A stretch of 64,000 nucleotides of DNA from Erysipelotrichaceae bacterium (GTDB lineage Bacteria; Bacillota_I; Bacilli_A; Erysipelotrichales; Erysipelotrichaceae). Location: contig JAFWFS010000007.1 of the NCBI GenBank assembly GCA_017515475.1, positions 1 through 64,000 of the forward strand. The letters are read 5' to 3'. The stretch's first letter is position 1. The number at the start of each line of letters is the position of its first letter. Both the position numbers and the translations under genes were made by a program. The notes under the pieces are model-generated. The model did no database searches, was not told the DNA's origin, and was given only the letters and a program-made list of their open reading frames with translations. Of the stretch, positions 1 through 8,300 are shown piece by piece.

Positions 1-1484
1 CCGATCGCATACTGGATGTTGAAGTCATCCAGGGTAAAGTCATAACCCAGAGACTGGGTGTAATCCACTACATAGTCGTAGCTTTTTTCTTCCAGAACAG
101 CCTGCAGCGTTTTGATCGCACAGGTATTGATGGACTGTCCTAGCGCATCTTTTAAGGTAACGTCTCCGACGTAGGTTCCGGAGTCGTTGTATACCGGAAT
201 CTGGTTGATGGAGTTGAGCCACATAGGCTGGTCGCAAAGAACGTGGTCGGTCGCCCAGCCGAGGTTTTCAAAGGCCAGAGCGTAATCCAGGATCGGTTTG
301 ATGGAAGAACCAGGCTGCTTGTACTGCTCAGTCGCATGATTCAGCAGCAGTTGTCCGCCTCCGGCATAGTTTCTGCCGCCCAGAATACCGACGACTTCGC
401 CGGTAGAGTTCTTGATGCAGACGGAAGCGCATTCGAAGTATTCATCAGGGAAGGTCAGATAGTCCTCAGGCATGTTTCCTGCCTGAATGTCGTCCATCTG
501 TTCCTGAATTCCCTTATTCATATAGGTGTAGATATGCATCGTCGTAGTATACGGATCAAGACCGGTCAGATCGATGACTTCGGAAATGACTGCATCGACA
601 TAAGCCTGATAAGGCACGCCTTCGCCTTCCTTGTCGGAAGAATAAGGATCATGCAGCAGATCTTCGATTCTGACAGACTTCGCCAGATCGTATTCAGTCT
701 GCGTGATGTAACCGTGGTTCTTCATCTGATAGAGAACCGTAATCAGACGATCCTGCGCGTCTTCCAGATGGTAGAAAGGATTGTACCAGCTCGGAACGTT
801 GATGACGCCTGCAAGCAGAGCGCCTTCTACGAGGTTGAGTTCCGTAATGTCCTTGCCGAAATAGTACTGGCAGGCTTTCTGTATGCCTCGAATGTTGTTG
901 TCTCCGCCGAAATTCAGTTTATTGACGTAGGATTCAAAGATGTCCTGCTTTGATCTGTTGTGTTCCAGTTCCATGGCCAGAGCGATTTCCTGAGTCTTTC
1001 TCTTTACACCGCTGACGCCGCTTCTGGCAGCCTGCTGGCCCGTTTCGTCATCGACGAAATAGGTATTCTTTACCAGCTGCATGGTAAAGGTAGAACCGCC
1101 CTGTTCAAAAGATCTGGCGATTATGTCTTCAATCAGAGCTTTGGTAAAACGAGGGATATCAAAACCGTTGTGTTCGAAGAAACGGGAGTCTTCTATTGCG
1201 ACAAAAGCATCGACGACACAGTTCGGGATCTCTTCATATTCGACATTCTGACGGATGACCGTACCCAGATTGGCGATCTCGTCTCCCTTCGCATCATAGA
1301 TAACGGAAGATTCGGACTGATTGAAATCCGCAACATTGAGCGTCGGCTTGTCTTTCAGCATCGTGCCGATCAGAAATACACCGGCGGCTACGCCGATGAA
1401 TGCCAGAACGAGCATCAACGATATGATGATCGCCCATACATGTACTTTATTGATTCTTCTTCTCGTTTTAACTTTCTTAGTCAT
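1..1484 (-). CDS. ponA: Class A penicillin-binding protein (glycosyltransferase/transpeptidase), partial, 3' end outside window
   Basis: Bifunctional peptidoglycan synthase that polymerises glycan strands and cross-links stem peptides at the outer face of the membrane. The first 494 residues are visible. A basic cytoplasmic start is followed by one membrane segment at about residues 17-43. The GT51 motif EDSRFFEHNGFD is at 98-109 and GGSTFTMQ at about 129-136. The transpeptidase SxxK box (SSIK, nucleophile Ser393) sits in PGSSIKP, and the SxN box is SIN at 451-453. The KTG box would lie beyond the window. The ATG at 1484 is preceded by GGGAG and follows the recU stop by 9 bases, the classic Firmicute recU-ponA pair. 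The family is certain; which PBP paralogue this is remains a synteny-based inference. Confidence 0.93.
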   Translation of the reverse strand, partial: MTKKVKTRRRINKVHVWAIIISLMLVLAFIGVAAGVFLIGTMLKDKPTLNVADFNQSESSVIYDAKGDEIANLGTVIRQNVEYEEIPNCVVDAFVAIEDSRFFEHNGFDIPRFTKALIEDIIARSFEQGGSTFTMQLVKNTYFVDDETGQQAARSGVSGVKRKTQEIALAMELEHNRSKQDIFESYVNKLNFGGDNNIRGIQKACQYYFGKDITELNLVEGALLAGVINVPSWYNPFYHLEDAQDRLITVLYQMKNHGYITQTEYDLAKSVRIEDLLHDPYSSDKEGEGVPYQAYVDAVISEVIDLTGLDPYTTTMHIYTYMNKGIQEQMDDIQAGNMPEDYLTFPDEYFECASVCIKNSTGEVVGILGGRNYAGGGQLLLNHATEQYKQPGSSIKPILDYALAFENLGWATDHVLCDQPMWLNSINQIPVYNDSGTYVGDVTLKDALGQSINTCAIKTLQAVLEEKSYDYVVDYTQSLGYDFTLDDFNIQYAI

Positions 1485-1493
1485 AATTGCTCC

Positions 1494-2057
1494 CTACATT
1501 TCATAAACTCTGTTTACAGTTTCCAGATAATCACATGGTTTCTGGTAGGTCATTGGGATTTCAAAACCGTTTTCACTGATCCAAGCAAAAGGAAGAGATC
1601 TCCTGTTCCCGGACTGGTAGAAATCGATAAAATCCTGTGCTCTAATTAAAAAGTCTTTATTATAGTAAGTCATCCTTATAATAATAAAAGCGATAGCCCC
1701 GTGTCTCAGCACATCAGCCAGATGTCTGATCTGATGCGGATGAATCGATGAGAAAGGGAAAGAGGTCTTGGAGTTGCACTCTTTCGCTTCAAAGTCGATA
1801 TACTTCCCCAAGTATATGCCGTTGTAGTCGGTCGTTGACGCGACTTTGAAGTAGGCTTCCGTGATCCTGGCAGCGCTTCTTTTCGGATAATCGACGTTGA
1901 CGATGGTGATCGGCGTCGGTTTCTTGTAGATGACAGCGATATCGCTGGTGAGGTAATACCGGTTTGTCTTGTTAATGTCTTCTTCCAGAGACATGCCGCG
2001 GTTTGCTGCAGAGGTATTTGGTTTGACATAAACTTTGCTGCTGTTAGGATACTTCAT
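1494..2057 (-). CDS. recU: Holliday junction resolvase RecU
   Basis: Endonuclease that cleaves four-way junctions in recombinational repair and chromosome segregation in Firmicutes. The 187 residues start with YPNSSKVY and contain the family blocks NRGMSLEEDIN, TNRYYLTSDIAVIYKKPTPI, VDYPKRSAARITEAYFK, DYNGIY and the catalytic-core segment YIDFEAKE followed by TSFPFSSIHPHQ. Length is slightly under the roughly 200 residues usual for the family. It is the first gene of the recU-ponA unit. On the minus strand an AGGTGA ribosome site precedes the ATG, and a TATAAT box lies at 2075-2080. Identification rests on near-diagnostic motifs plus conserved synteny. Confidence 0.96.
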   Translation of the reverse strand: MKYPNSSKVYVKPNTSAANRGMSLEEDINKTNRYYLTSDIAVIYKKPTPITIVNVDYPKRSAARITEAYFKVASTTDYNGIYLGKYIDFEAKECNSKTSFPFSSIHPHQIRHLADVLRHGAIAFIIIRMTYYNKDFLIRAQDFIDFYQSGNRRSLPFAWISENGFEIPMTYQKPCDYLETVNRVYEM

Positions 2058-2109
2058 CTTTTCACCTAGAGAATATTATATAATATTGGTATATGAAATG
2101 CTAGTTTGC

Positions 2110-2138
2110 TTGATTGCGAATAGATTTTAAGTTATTAT
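2110..2138 (+). promoter_or_regulatory. Predicted sigma-A promoter of gpsB-rnpB
   Basis: TTGATT at 2110-2115 and TATTAT at 2133-2138 are separated by 17 bases. They lie 20 bases before the gpsB ATG, which has its own GGGAG ribosome site at 2146-2150. The promoter is divergent from recU and is predicted from sequence only. Confidence 0.55.
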
Positions 2139-2157
2139 TTATTGTGGGAGAAAATAT

Positions 2158-2472
2158 ATGGAAAAGTTAAATCTAACGCCGGAAGAGATTCTCAACAAGG
2201 AATTCAACGTCGATTTCAAGGGCTATTCACCATCTGAAGTAGATACTTTTCTTGATACCGTTCTGGAAGACTACCAGATCATGGAAGAGAATGTTCAGCA
2301 GCTGCTGGATACGATCAATGATCTGCAGGCTCAGGTCAAGGAACTGACATCAAAGAATATCGATCTGGAGGGAAGAAAGGTTGCCTTTGATCTGTCTAAC
2401 ACGACTTCATACAGTTCAGTAGACATTTTAAAGAGGATCTCCCGTCTGGAAGAACAGATATTAAACAAATAG
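2158..2472 (+). CDS. gpsB: Cell division protein GpsB (DivIVA-domain)
   Basis: Small cytoplasmic adaptor that couples PBP activity to the division cycle in Firmicutes. The 104 residues open with LTPEEILNKEFNVDFKGY, the DivIVA/GpsB membrane-binding N-terminus. A coiled coil of roughly residues 28-68 follows (many E, Q, L and I in heptad-like spacing). A short C-terminal segment VDILKRISRLEEQIL matches the GpsB trimer-forming tail. Its position next to rnpB and opposite recU-ponA is the standard Bacillus-type arrangement and fits a role with the neighbouring PBP. The TAG stop at 2470-2472 overlaps the predicted first bases of RNase P RNA. Confidence 0.93.
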   Translation: MEKLNLTPEEILNKEFNVDFKGYSPSEVDTFLDTVLEDYQIMEENVQQLLDTINDLQAQVKELTSKNIDLEGRKVAFDLSNTTSYSSVDILKRISRLEEQILNK

Positions 2473-2799
2473 CATTCATTCAGTCGCTGGGAATCCAGAG
2501 GAAAGTCCATGCTCGCACATCCTGAGACGGATGTAGTGTTTATGCCAGGTGAAACAATAAGCCTGGGCAGCTTACGGCTGACGGCTGGCGAGATTTCCTA
2601 AAGAGTGATCCATGGAAACAGCCTGTAAAAGTGTCAAAGAGACGAGTCTTGCGGAAACGCAAGAGTGGAACGCGATAAACCCCATAAGCGAGAAACCCAA
2701 AATCTGGTAGGGGAACCTGCAATAGTGAAATGAAACGATTTGCGGGGCCATTGTGCAGATAAATGACTGTCAGTACAGAACATGGCTTATTCAATGCTA
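2471..2799 (+). ncRNA. rnpB: RNase P RNA, bacterial type B-like
   Basis: Catalytic RNA that matures tRNA 5' ends. The 5' P4 element GAGGAAAGTCCATGCTCGC is at about 2499-2517 and its 3' partner ACAGAAC...GGCTTA is near 2775-2788, both hallmarks of RNase P RNA. The ends pair: TAGCATT at 2470-2476 with AATGCTA at 2793-2799 gives the P1 helix. The length of about 330 nt is a little short for type B but within reason. Location directly after gpsB is conserved in Firmicutes. The exact 5' end is uncertain because P1 overlaps the gpsB stop codon. Confidence 0.92.
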
Positions 2800-2805
2800 T
2801 TATTC

Positions 2806-2826
2806 AAAAAGACCTGAGGGTCTTTT
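2806..2826 (+). terminator. Rho-independent terminator of rnpB
   Basis: AAAAAGACC-TGAG-GGTCTTTTT forms a short perfect hairpin with a U tract immediately after the RNase P RNA. Confidence 0.8.
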
Positions 2827-2841
2827 TATTTGTTTTTCAAC

Positions 2842-2896
2842 TTGAAAATATTTCTTGTTGAGTTATAATCAATATGTAGATGAAATGTGTTAGAAT
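2842..2896 (+). promoter_or_regulatory. Candidate promoters for pgsA
   Basis: Two alternatives are visible. TTGAAA (2842-2847), 16 bases, then TATAAT (2864-2869) is a good sigma-A promoter. A TGn-extended box TGTTAGAAT (2888-2896) ends 6 bases before the pgsA ATG. No Shine-Dalgarno sequence is seen before the ATG under either option. Confidence 0.5.
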
Positions 2897-2902
2897 AGAC
2901 TT

Positions 2903-3496
2903 ATGAATTTACCGAACAAACTAACTTTATTCAGAATATTCCTGGTTCCGGTCCTTTGCCTGGTCTGGCTGTTTCCGTATGAAGAAGCAGGCATAGAGAT
3001 CGGTTATTTCACTATCGGCAATATTACGCTGTCTTATCTGAATCTGATTGTTTTAGGCATATTCGCCTTGGCTTCGATCACGGATTATCTTGATGGCAAT
3101 ATCGCCAGAAAGAAGAATATGGTAACGACTTTCGGAAAGTTCGCTGATCCGATTGCGGATAAGCTGCTGGTCAACATGATGCTGCTGATCATGTCCTACA
3201 AGCACATGATCCCGCTGGTATGCTGTATCATGATGATTTTAAGAGACATCGTCGTAGACGGCTGCAGAATGATTGCCGCACAAAAGGGCGTCGTAGTATC
3301 TGCCGGTATTTTAGGGAAACTGAAAACGGCACTGCAGATGGTCACGATCATCATTATCCTTCTCAACAATCTGCCTTTTGAACTGTGGTATCTGCCTGTG
3401 GATGAGATCCTGATCTGGTTTACTTCTTTTATATCCGTAGCCGGAGGATATTCGTATTTCATGCAGGTTAGAGATTACATTTTCGAATCCATGTAG
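2903..3496 (+). CDS. pgsA: CDP-diacylglycerol--glycerol-3-phosphate 3-phosphatidyltransferase
   Basis: Integral membrane enzyme making phosphatidylglycerophosphate, the committed step to phosphatidylglycerol. The CDP-alcohol phosphotransferase signature is complete: D-Y-L-D-G-N-I-A-R at about residues 63-71, then G-K-F-A-D-P-I-A-D-K, giving the DxxDGxxAR...GxxxDxxxD pattern that binds metal and CDP. Several hydrophobic membrane segments are visible across the 197 residues, the usual length. It sits directly upstream of recA, as in many Firmicutes (pgsA-cinA-recA), but cinA is missing here. There is no ribosome-binding site before the ATG (see promoter entry). Confidence 0.94.
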   Translation: MNLPNKLTLFRIFLVPVLCLVWLFPYEEAGIEIGYFTIGNITLSYLNLIVLGIFALASITDYLDGNIARKKNMVTTFGKFADPIADKLLVNMMLLIMSYKHMIPLVCCIMMILRDIVVDGCRMIAAQKGVVVSAGILGKLKTALQMVTIIIILLNNLPFELWYLPVDEILIWFTSFISVAGGYSYFMQVRDYIFESM

Positions 3497-3537
3497 GAAT
3501 AGGCCGAAATTCCGGGAATAATGATTAGGAGGAATAT

Positions 3538-4569
3538 ATGGCAAAAAAAGAAGAAGAAAACATCGAAGTATCTGACAGCAGAAAAGAACAGCTGCTGAAT
3601 GAAGCGTTAAAGACGATCGAAAAACAGTACGGCAAAGGTTCGATCATGAAACTGGGCGAGCATGCCTTTGTGGATGTAGACGCAATCTCTACCGGTTCTC
3701 TTGCGATCGACTATGCTTTGGGCGTGGGAGGTCTTCCTAGAGGAAGGATCATCGAGATCTACGGACCGGAATCATCAGGCAAGACGACGCTGGCTCTGCA
3801 GTGTATCGCGGAATGTCAGAAAGGCGGCGGAAAGGCTGCTTTCATCGATGCGGAGCATGCGATCGATCCTAGATATGCGAAAGCGCTTGGCGTTGATGTC
3901 GACGAGCTGATCCTGTCTCAGCCGGATTCCGGCGAACAGGCTCTGGAGATCGCCGAAGTACTGATCAAATCCGGGGCAATCGATCTGATCGTTATCGACT
4001 CTGTTGCTGCTCTTGTTCCGCAGGCCGAACTGGACGGTGAGATGGGCGATTCCAATATCGGTCTCCATGCCCGTCTGATGTCCAAAGCCATGCGTAAGCT
4101 TGCCGGAGCGATGAACGCCAACGGCTGCACGACGATCTTCATCAACCAGCTGAGAGAAAAAGTAGGCGTCATGTTCGGAAATCCGGAAACGACGACCGGC
4201 GGTCGCGCCCTTAAGTTCTATGCGACGATCCGTCTGGAAGTCAGAAAGTCCGAAGCCATCAAGGACGGTCAGGAAGTGATCGGCAACAAGGTCAACGTTA
4301 AGGTCGCCAAAAACAAAGTTGCACCGCCGTTCAAGACCTGTCAGGTTGAAATCTATTATGGTGAAGGCATTTCCCATTTATCCGAAATCGTCAATCTCGG
4401 TGTTGACATGGGTATTATCGAGAAATCAGGTTCCTGGTATTCCTACAATGGAGAAAAAATCGGCCAGGGTACCGATGCGGTAAGAGCCTATCTGCAGGCC
4501 AATCCGGACATCGATGAAAAGATCACGGCCCAGATCAAAGAAGCAATGTACAAGAAAAACGAGGATTAA
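3538..4569 (+). CDS. recA: Recombinase RecA
   Basis: ATP-dependent strand-exchange protein that also activates SOS self-cleavage. The 343 residues hold Walker [10 protein letters not shown] (about 80-88), Walker [11 protein letters not shown], the L1/L2 DNA-binding loops and the [20 protein letters not shown] segment around residue 205. GRALKFYAT follows, then the C-terminal domain. The N-terminal segment [16 protein letters not shown] is canonical. A strong AGGAGG precedes the ATG. No LexA-like palindrome is apparent in the 41-base gap after pgsA, so SOS control here is not evident. Its stop codon lies inside its own terminator. Confidence 0.99.
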   Translation: MAKKEEENIEVSDSRKEQLLNEALKTIEKQYGKGSIMKLGEHAFVDVDAISTGSLAIDYALGVGGLPRGRIIEIYGPESSGKTTLALQCIAECQKGGGKAAFIDAEHAIDPRYAKALGVDVDELILSQPDSGEQALEIAEVLIKSGAIDLIVIDSVAALVPQAELDGEMGDSNIGLHARLMSKAMRKLAGAMNANGCTTIFINQLREKVGVMFGNPETTTGGRALKFYATIRLEVRKSEAIKDGQEVIGNKVNVKVAKNKVAPPFKTCQVEIYYGEGISHLSEIVNLGVDMGIIEKSGSWYSYNGEKIGQGTDAVRAYLQANPDIDEKITAQIKEAMYKKNED

Positions 4570-4582
4570 GCCTCGTTTTTTT
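4555..4582 (+). terminator. Rho-independent terminator of recA
   Basis: AAAAACGAGG, loop ATTAAG, CCTCGTTTTTTT: a perfect stem with U tract that includes the recA stop codon in its loop. Confidence 0.88.
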
Positions 4583-4614
4583 ATCCATTCAGTACCGATC
4601 TTTATCGTTAAATA

Positions 4615-4643
4615 TTGTGAAAATTCCGCTGATATTGTACAAT
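4615..4643 (+). promoter_or_regulatory. Predicted promoter of rny-ymdB
   Basis: TTGTGA (4615-4620), a 17-base spacer, then TACAAT (4638-4643), lying about 50 bases before the rny ATG. A GGAGG ribosome site is at 4679-4683. Confidence 0.65.
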
Positions 4644-4692
4644 TTAAAAGGATTTTATCCACAAATGTTTTAATAAATGGAGGTATATACAC

Positions 4693-6237
4693 ATGAAAAT
4701 TGATGTACTTTCCATTTTTATCGGATTAGTTGCTGGGGCACTGTTAGTATTGCTGGCATACTCGTTAATGGGTAAAAATGCTAAAAAGGAAGCCCAGAAA
4801 GTCTTGGACGAAGCGAATAATCAGGCTAAGAATACGGTTAAACAGGCGGTTTTAGAGGGGAAGACACAGGTATACGATCTGAAACTGCAGGCTGAAAAAG
4901 AAATCAAAGAAAAGAAGAGTGAGATCCTGGAGCAGGAAAGCAAGCTGCAGAGAAGAGAGGATTCACTTAATTTCCGTGATGAGAATCTGACACAAAAAGA
5001 GCGTAAATTAGACGAAAAATTAAGAAAAGCTGAAGACAAGGCTGTTCAACTGGATAAAATGGAACAGGATTTGCAATCTCGAATCGATGGACAGATTGCG
5101 CTTTTGGAACGTGTTTCCAACATGAGTGAGGAAGAAGCACGTAAAGAACTGATGGATGTCGTGGAAACGAAGATGGCCGATGAAGTAGCTGTCTACATCC
5201 GTGACAAAGAAGAAGAAGCAAAAGAAAAAGCGGCAGAGAATGCCCGCGAGATCATCGCTACGGCGATCCAGAGGTATTCTCAGGATGAATCGCTCGATAG
5301 GACCGTTTCAGTCGTGACGCTTCCTTCCGAAGAGATGAAGGGAAGAATCATCGGACGTGAAGGCAGAAACATCAGAGCGATCGAACAGGCTACCGGTGTT
5401 GACCTGATCATCGACGATACGCCGGAAGCAATTACCGTTTCCTGCTTTGATCCGATCAGAAGAGAGATCGCCAGACTCTCTCTGGAAACGCTGATCAGAG
5501 ACGGCAGGATTCAGCCGGGAAGAATTGAAGACGTTGTCGCGAAAACGACAAAGGAAATGGATGAAAACATCACCAAGTACGGCGAGGACGCCTGTTTCAA
5601 GCTGCAGATCGGCAAGATGGACAAGGAACTTGTCAAGCTGATCGGCAGAATGCGTTACAGATATTCCTACGGTCAGAACGGACTGGAACATTCCATTGAA
5701 GTCGCATCCTTTGCGGGTATGATGGCTGCCGAGCTGGGTCTGAATCAGAATCTGGCTAAAAGAGCCGGTCTGCTTCATGACATCGGCAAAGCCGTAGACT
5801 TTGAACAGGAAGGAACGCACGTAGAACTGGGTGCCAGGATCGCCAAGAAGCACGGTGAACGCCGTGAAGTCGTCAATGCGATCGAATCTCACCATGGGGA
5901 TGTTCCTGCAGACAACCTGATATCCATTCTGGTAGCTGCAGCTGATACATTATCCGCGGCTAGGCCTGGTGCCAGATATGAAGGTATCGAAAACTACATC
6001 AACAGACTGGAAGCTCTGGAAAAGATCGCCAATGAGTATGACGGTGTCGATAAGGCTTATGCCATTCAGGCAGGCCGCGAAGTCAGAGTCATGGTCGTTC
6101 CTGAAAGAGTATCGGATGCCAAATGCGCCATCATTGCCAGAGAGATCAAGGAACGTATTGAAAACGAACTGACTTATCCGGGCCAGATCAAAGTAACGGT
6201 TATCCGTGAAACGAGGGCTTCCGAAACAGCAAAATAA
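4693..6237 (+). CDS. rny: Ribonuclease Y
   Basis: Membrane-anchored endoribonuclease that initiates mRNA decay. The 514 residues (B. subtilis form about 520) show the standard order: a transmembrane anchor at residues 4-24, and a long charged coiled coil to about residue 190 (rich in K, E and Q). A KH domain follows with [13 protein letters not shown] near 217-229, then an HD domain with HDIGKA near 357-362 and SHHGD downstream. GGAGG precedes the ATG. The TAA stop shares one base with the ymdB start, so the two genes are translationally coupled, as in Bacillus. Confidence 0.98.
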   Translation: MKIDVLSIFIGLVAGALLVLLAYSLMGKNAKKEAQKVLDEANNQAKNTVKQAVLEGKTQVYDLKLQAEKEIKEKKSEILEQESKLQRREDSLNFRDENLTQKERKLDEKLRKAEDKAVQLDKMEQDLQSRIDGQIALLERVSNMSEEEARKELMDVVETKMADEVAVYIRDKEEEAKEKAAENAREIIATAIQRYSQDESLDRTVSVVTLPSEEMKGRIIGREGRNIRAIEQATGVDLIIDDTPEAITVSCFDPIRREIARLSLETLIRDGRIQPGRIEDVVAKTTKEMDENITKYGEDACFKLQIGKMDKELVKLIGRMRYRYSYGQNGLEHSIEVASFAGMMAAELGLNQNLAKRAGLLHDIGKAVDFEQEGTHVELGARIAKKHGERREVVNAIESHHGDVPADNLISILVAAADTLSAARPGARYEGIENYINRLEALEKIANEYDGVDKAYAIQAGREVRVMVVPERVSDAKCAIIAREIKERIENELTYPGQIKVTVIRETRASETAK

Positions 6238-7019
6238 TGAGGATACTGTTTTTAGGAGATATTGTTGGAAAAAGCGGAAGAGACATTGTCTCTTCGCTTT
6301 TATATGATTTAAGGAAGGATTATCAGGCGGATCTGGTGATTGTGAACGCAGAGAATGCCGCCCATGGAAAGGGAATCACCTATAAGATCTATAAGCAGCT
6401 TTTGAATGAAGGCATCGACTACATTACGATGGGGAATCATACTTTCTCTAAGGCTGAAATATTCGATCATATCGATGACATGGACAGACTGGTTGTTCCG
6501 TATAATCATTCCAAAAGAACGACAGACAACTACTATAAGCTGATTTCCTACAAAGGAATGAAGATCTGTCTGACGAATATTCTGGGATCGGTTCTGATGC
6601 CTGAATCCGAAAGCGATCCGTATACGGCTTTTAAGACGGTACTTGAAAAAACCGGACAACTGGAGCCGGATTTCTATTTCGTCGACCTGCATGCCGAGAC
6701 GACCGCAGAAAAAAGACTATTTCTGGAATACTTTAAGGATGAGGCTAAAGTCGTCCTTGGAACGCATACTCATGTACAGACAGCCGATGAGGCCATCATT
6801 CACGAATGTGCGTTCATTACCGATGTTGGCATGTGCGGCGCCTATTGTTCAATCATCGGCAGAGATATAGAGGAATCGATCAAGGCGGGAATCGAAAAAG
6901 AAAAGACAATCTACAAGATCGCATCCGGAACAGGAATCCTTTGCGGTGTCGTGATTGAAATCGACGACAAGAGAAAGACTCCTGTAAATATCCAAAGATT
7001 ACAGATAAGACCGGAATAA
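6237..7019 (+). CDS. ymdB: Metallophosphoesterase YmdB (2',3'-cyclic nucleotide phosphodiesterase family)
   Basis: Dinuclear-metal phosphodiesterase of the TIGR00282 family; in Bacillus it hydrolyses 2',3'-cAMP and affects biofilm and motility gene expression. The 260 residues show the metal-ligand motifs in order: FLGDIVGKSGR at 4-14, NAENAAHGKGI at 38-48, MGNHTFSK at 61-68 and GTHTHVQTAD near 178-187. The length matches the family. It starts at the ATG overlapping the rny stop and forms a two-gene unit closed by the hairpin at 7020-7050. The in vivo substrate in this organism is not shown by the sequence. Confidence 0.93.
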   Translation: MRILFLGDIVGKSGRDIVSSLLYDLRKDYQADLVIVNAENAAHGKGITYKIYKQLLNEGIDYITMGNHTFSKAEIFDHIDDMDRLVVPYNHSKRTTDNYYKLISYKGMKICLTNILGSVLMPESESDPYTAFKTVLEKTGQLEPDFYFVDLHAETTAEKRLFLEYFKDEAKVVLGTHTHVQTADEAIIHECAFITDVGMCGAYCSIIGRDIEESIKAGIEKEKTIYKIASGTGILCGVVIEIDDKRKTPVNIQRLQIRPE

Positions 7020-7050
7020 AGAAAACTGAGTTTACACTCAGTTTTCTTTT
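7020..7050. terminator. Bidirectional terminator between ymdB and the HIT gene
   Basis: AAAACTGAGT (7022-7031), TTAC, ACTCAGTTTT (7036-7045): a 10-bp perfect stem between convergent genes with T-rich flanks on both strands. Confidence 0.82.
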
Positions 7051-7433
7051 ATCTTTTTCAGGATCTCATCCAGATCGTACTGATTCTCCGTAAAGCTGAA
7101 ACTTACCGTATCGTTTTCATCGTATCTTGGAATGATATGGACATGGACATGTCTGACTGTCTGTCCGGCTGTTTCACCGGTATTGATCAGAATGTTGCAC
7201 CCCTTGGCATTCATTCTCTTGACGATCTGATCAGCGATCTGCTGTACTTTCTCCATCAGGGCGCCGAATTCGTTCTCAGGCATCTGCAGGAAATCGTCAT
7301 AGTGCTTTTTCGGCATAACCAGGGTATGGCCCATGGTTGTCTGTGATATGTCCAGGATAGCCAGAATATCATCGTCTTCGTAGACTTTTCTTGAAGGAAT
7401 CTCGCCTTCGATGATTTTACAGAAAATACACAT
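7038..7433 (-). CDS. HIT family protein (histidine triad nucleotide hydrolase)
   Basis: Small nucleotide-binding hydrolase or transferase. The 131 residues open with CIFCKIIEGEIPSRKVYED, the Hit/HinT N-terminus with a zinc-type CxxC. They carry HVHVHIIPRY near residues 94-103, the histidine triad that forms the covalent nucleotidyl intermediate. Length and motifs are typical of the Bacillus Hit protein. The gene is downstream of, and one base from overlapping, a lipoprotein gene on the same strand; association of hit genes with prsA-type foldases is common in Firmicutes. The natural substrate cannot be told from sequence. Confidence 0.93.
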   Translation of the reverse strand: MCIFCKIIEGEIPSRKVYEDDDILAILDISQTTMGHTLVMPKKHYDDFLQMPENEFGALMEKVQQIADQIVKRMNAKGCNILINTGETAGQTVRHVHVHIIPRYDENDTVSFSFTENQYDLDEILKKIKEN

Positions 7434-8299
7434 TATTTCAGTTCCTCATAGTTTCCTGACATAAGCTCATAGATGTCCTGATCAAAGAATTCCAGTTCAT
7501 GAGATGTCAGGAAGTACTTGTTTACGGTTTCAAGAGATGCGTTGGCGGCAGCCGCATTGACGTAGTCTTCCTTGAATTCGTCAGCATTTCTGTTTTCAAT
7601 ATTCAATACGTAGTAAGTATGTGATTCAACATTGTTTCCGTCATCATCCTTGGACATGGATGTTGCAGTAATGATAGAAGAAATACCCGTAGTATCCGTT
7701 GAATTCAGATATTCCTTGATTTCATATACCAGCGAAGAATCGGAATCGACATATACTGTGCTCTGCGGCGTATTCAGACTGTTGTTGTTGATGGCAGCCA
7801 TATCGAATGTAGAACCGCTGTTGAAATCATCGATACATTTCTGAGCATCTTCCTGGGTATCGAATGAAGCAAGCTGCATCTTTACAGGAAGATCCGACTC
7901 TTTTAAAGTCGCATAGTTTTCCTCGACATAGATCTTGGACAGTTCATTCAGGATCAGATTGGAAACGTATATCTCCTTATAGGCGTCCAGTGAACCGTAG
8001 TAGCTGGTCAGGTATTCTTCATAACCCAGAGAAACATACAGATCTATCGCTTCCTGTGCCTGGTTTTCCAGCTCTTCTCTGTCGATTTCATATGTATCTG
8101 CGATCGACAGCAGGATCTGATTTTCAATCTCATCGCCGGAGCTGACCTTTAAGGACTTGTACAGATCGTTGTATGTATAAGTAACATTCGGTCCGGTAAA
8201 GATCGGATCATCACCGTTGCTAAGATAAGAAAACATGTTTTTTGAAGAACATGAAGACAGAAGCAGTGCGGTTAAAATGATTGTAAATCCTTTTTTCAT
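7433..8299 (-). CDS. PrsA-like lipoprotein (putative extracellular foldase)
   Basis: Predicted membrane-anchored lipoprotein of 288 residues. The start at 8299 is preferred over an in-frame ATG at 8377 because it gives the signal peptide MKKGFTIILTALLLSSCSSK with lipobox LSSC, and GAGGAG lies just upstream. The middle (QLASFDTQEDAQKCIDDFNSGSTFDMAA) resembles the start of a parvulin domain, but the usual GG and GYHII motifs are not evident. It may be a catalytically dead or purely chaperone-like PrsA paralogue. It overlaps the end of the upstream PpiC-domain gene and is probably cotranscribed with it and with the HIT gene. Function is inferred from architecture and neighbours only. Confidence 0.7.
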   Translation of the reverse strand: MKKGFTIILTALLLSSCSSKNMFSYLSNGDDPIFTGPNVTYTYNDLYKSLKVSSGDEIENQILLSIADTYEIDREELENQAQEAIDLYVSLGYEEYLTSYYGSLDAYKEIYVSNLILNELSKIYVEENYATLKESDLPVKMQLASFDTQEDAQKCIDDFNSGSTFDMAAINNNSLNTPQSTVYVDSDSSLVYEIKEYLNSTDTTGISSIITATSMSKDDDGNNVESHTYYVLNIENRNADEFKEDYVNAAAANASLETVNKYFLTSHELEFFDQDIYELMSGNYEELK

Positions 8300-8300
8300 C

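Noticed and set aside
243..1649. Long open frames on the plus strand (243-953 and 960-1649)
   Set aside because: They are antisense to the PBP and recU genes, whose motifs on the minus strand are unmistakable.
3497..3537. LexA/SOS box upstream of recA
   Set aside because: No CGAAC-type palindrome could be seen in the gap between pgsA and recA.
3775..4377. Minus-strand 200-residue frame inside recA
   Set aside because: Shadow of the recA coding sequence with no similarity of its own.
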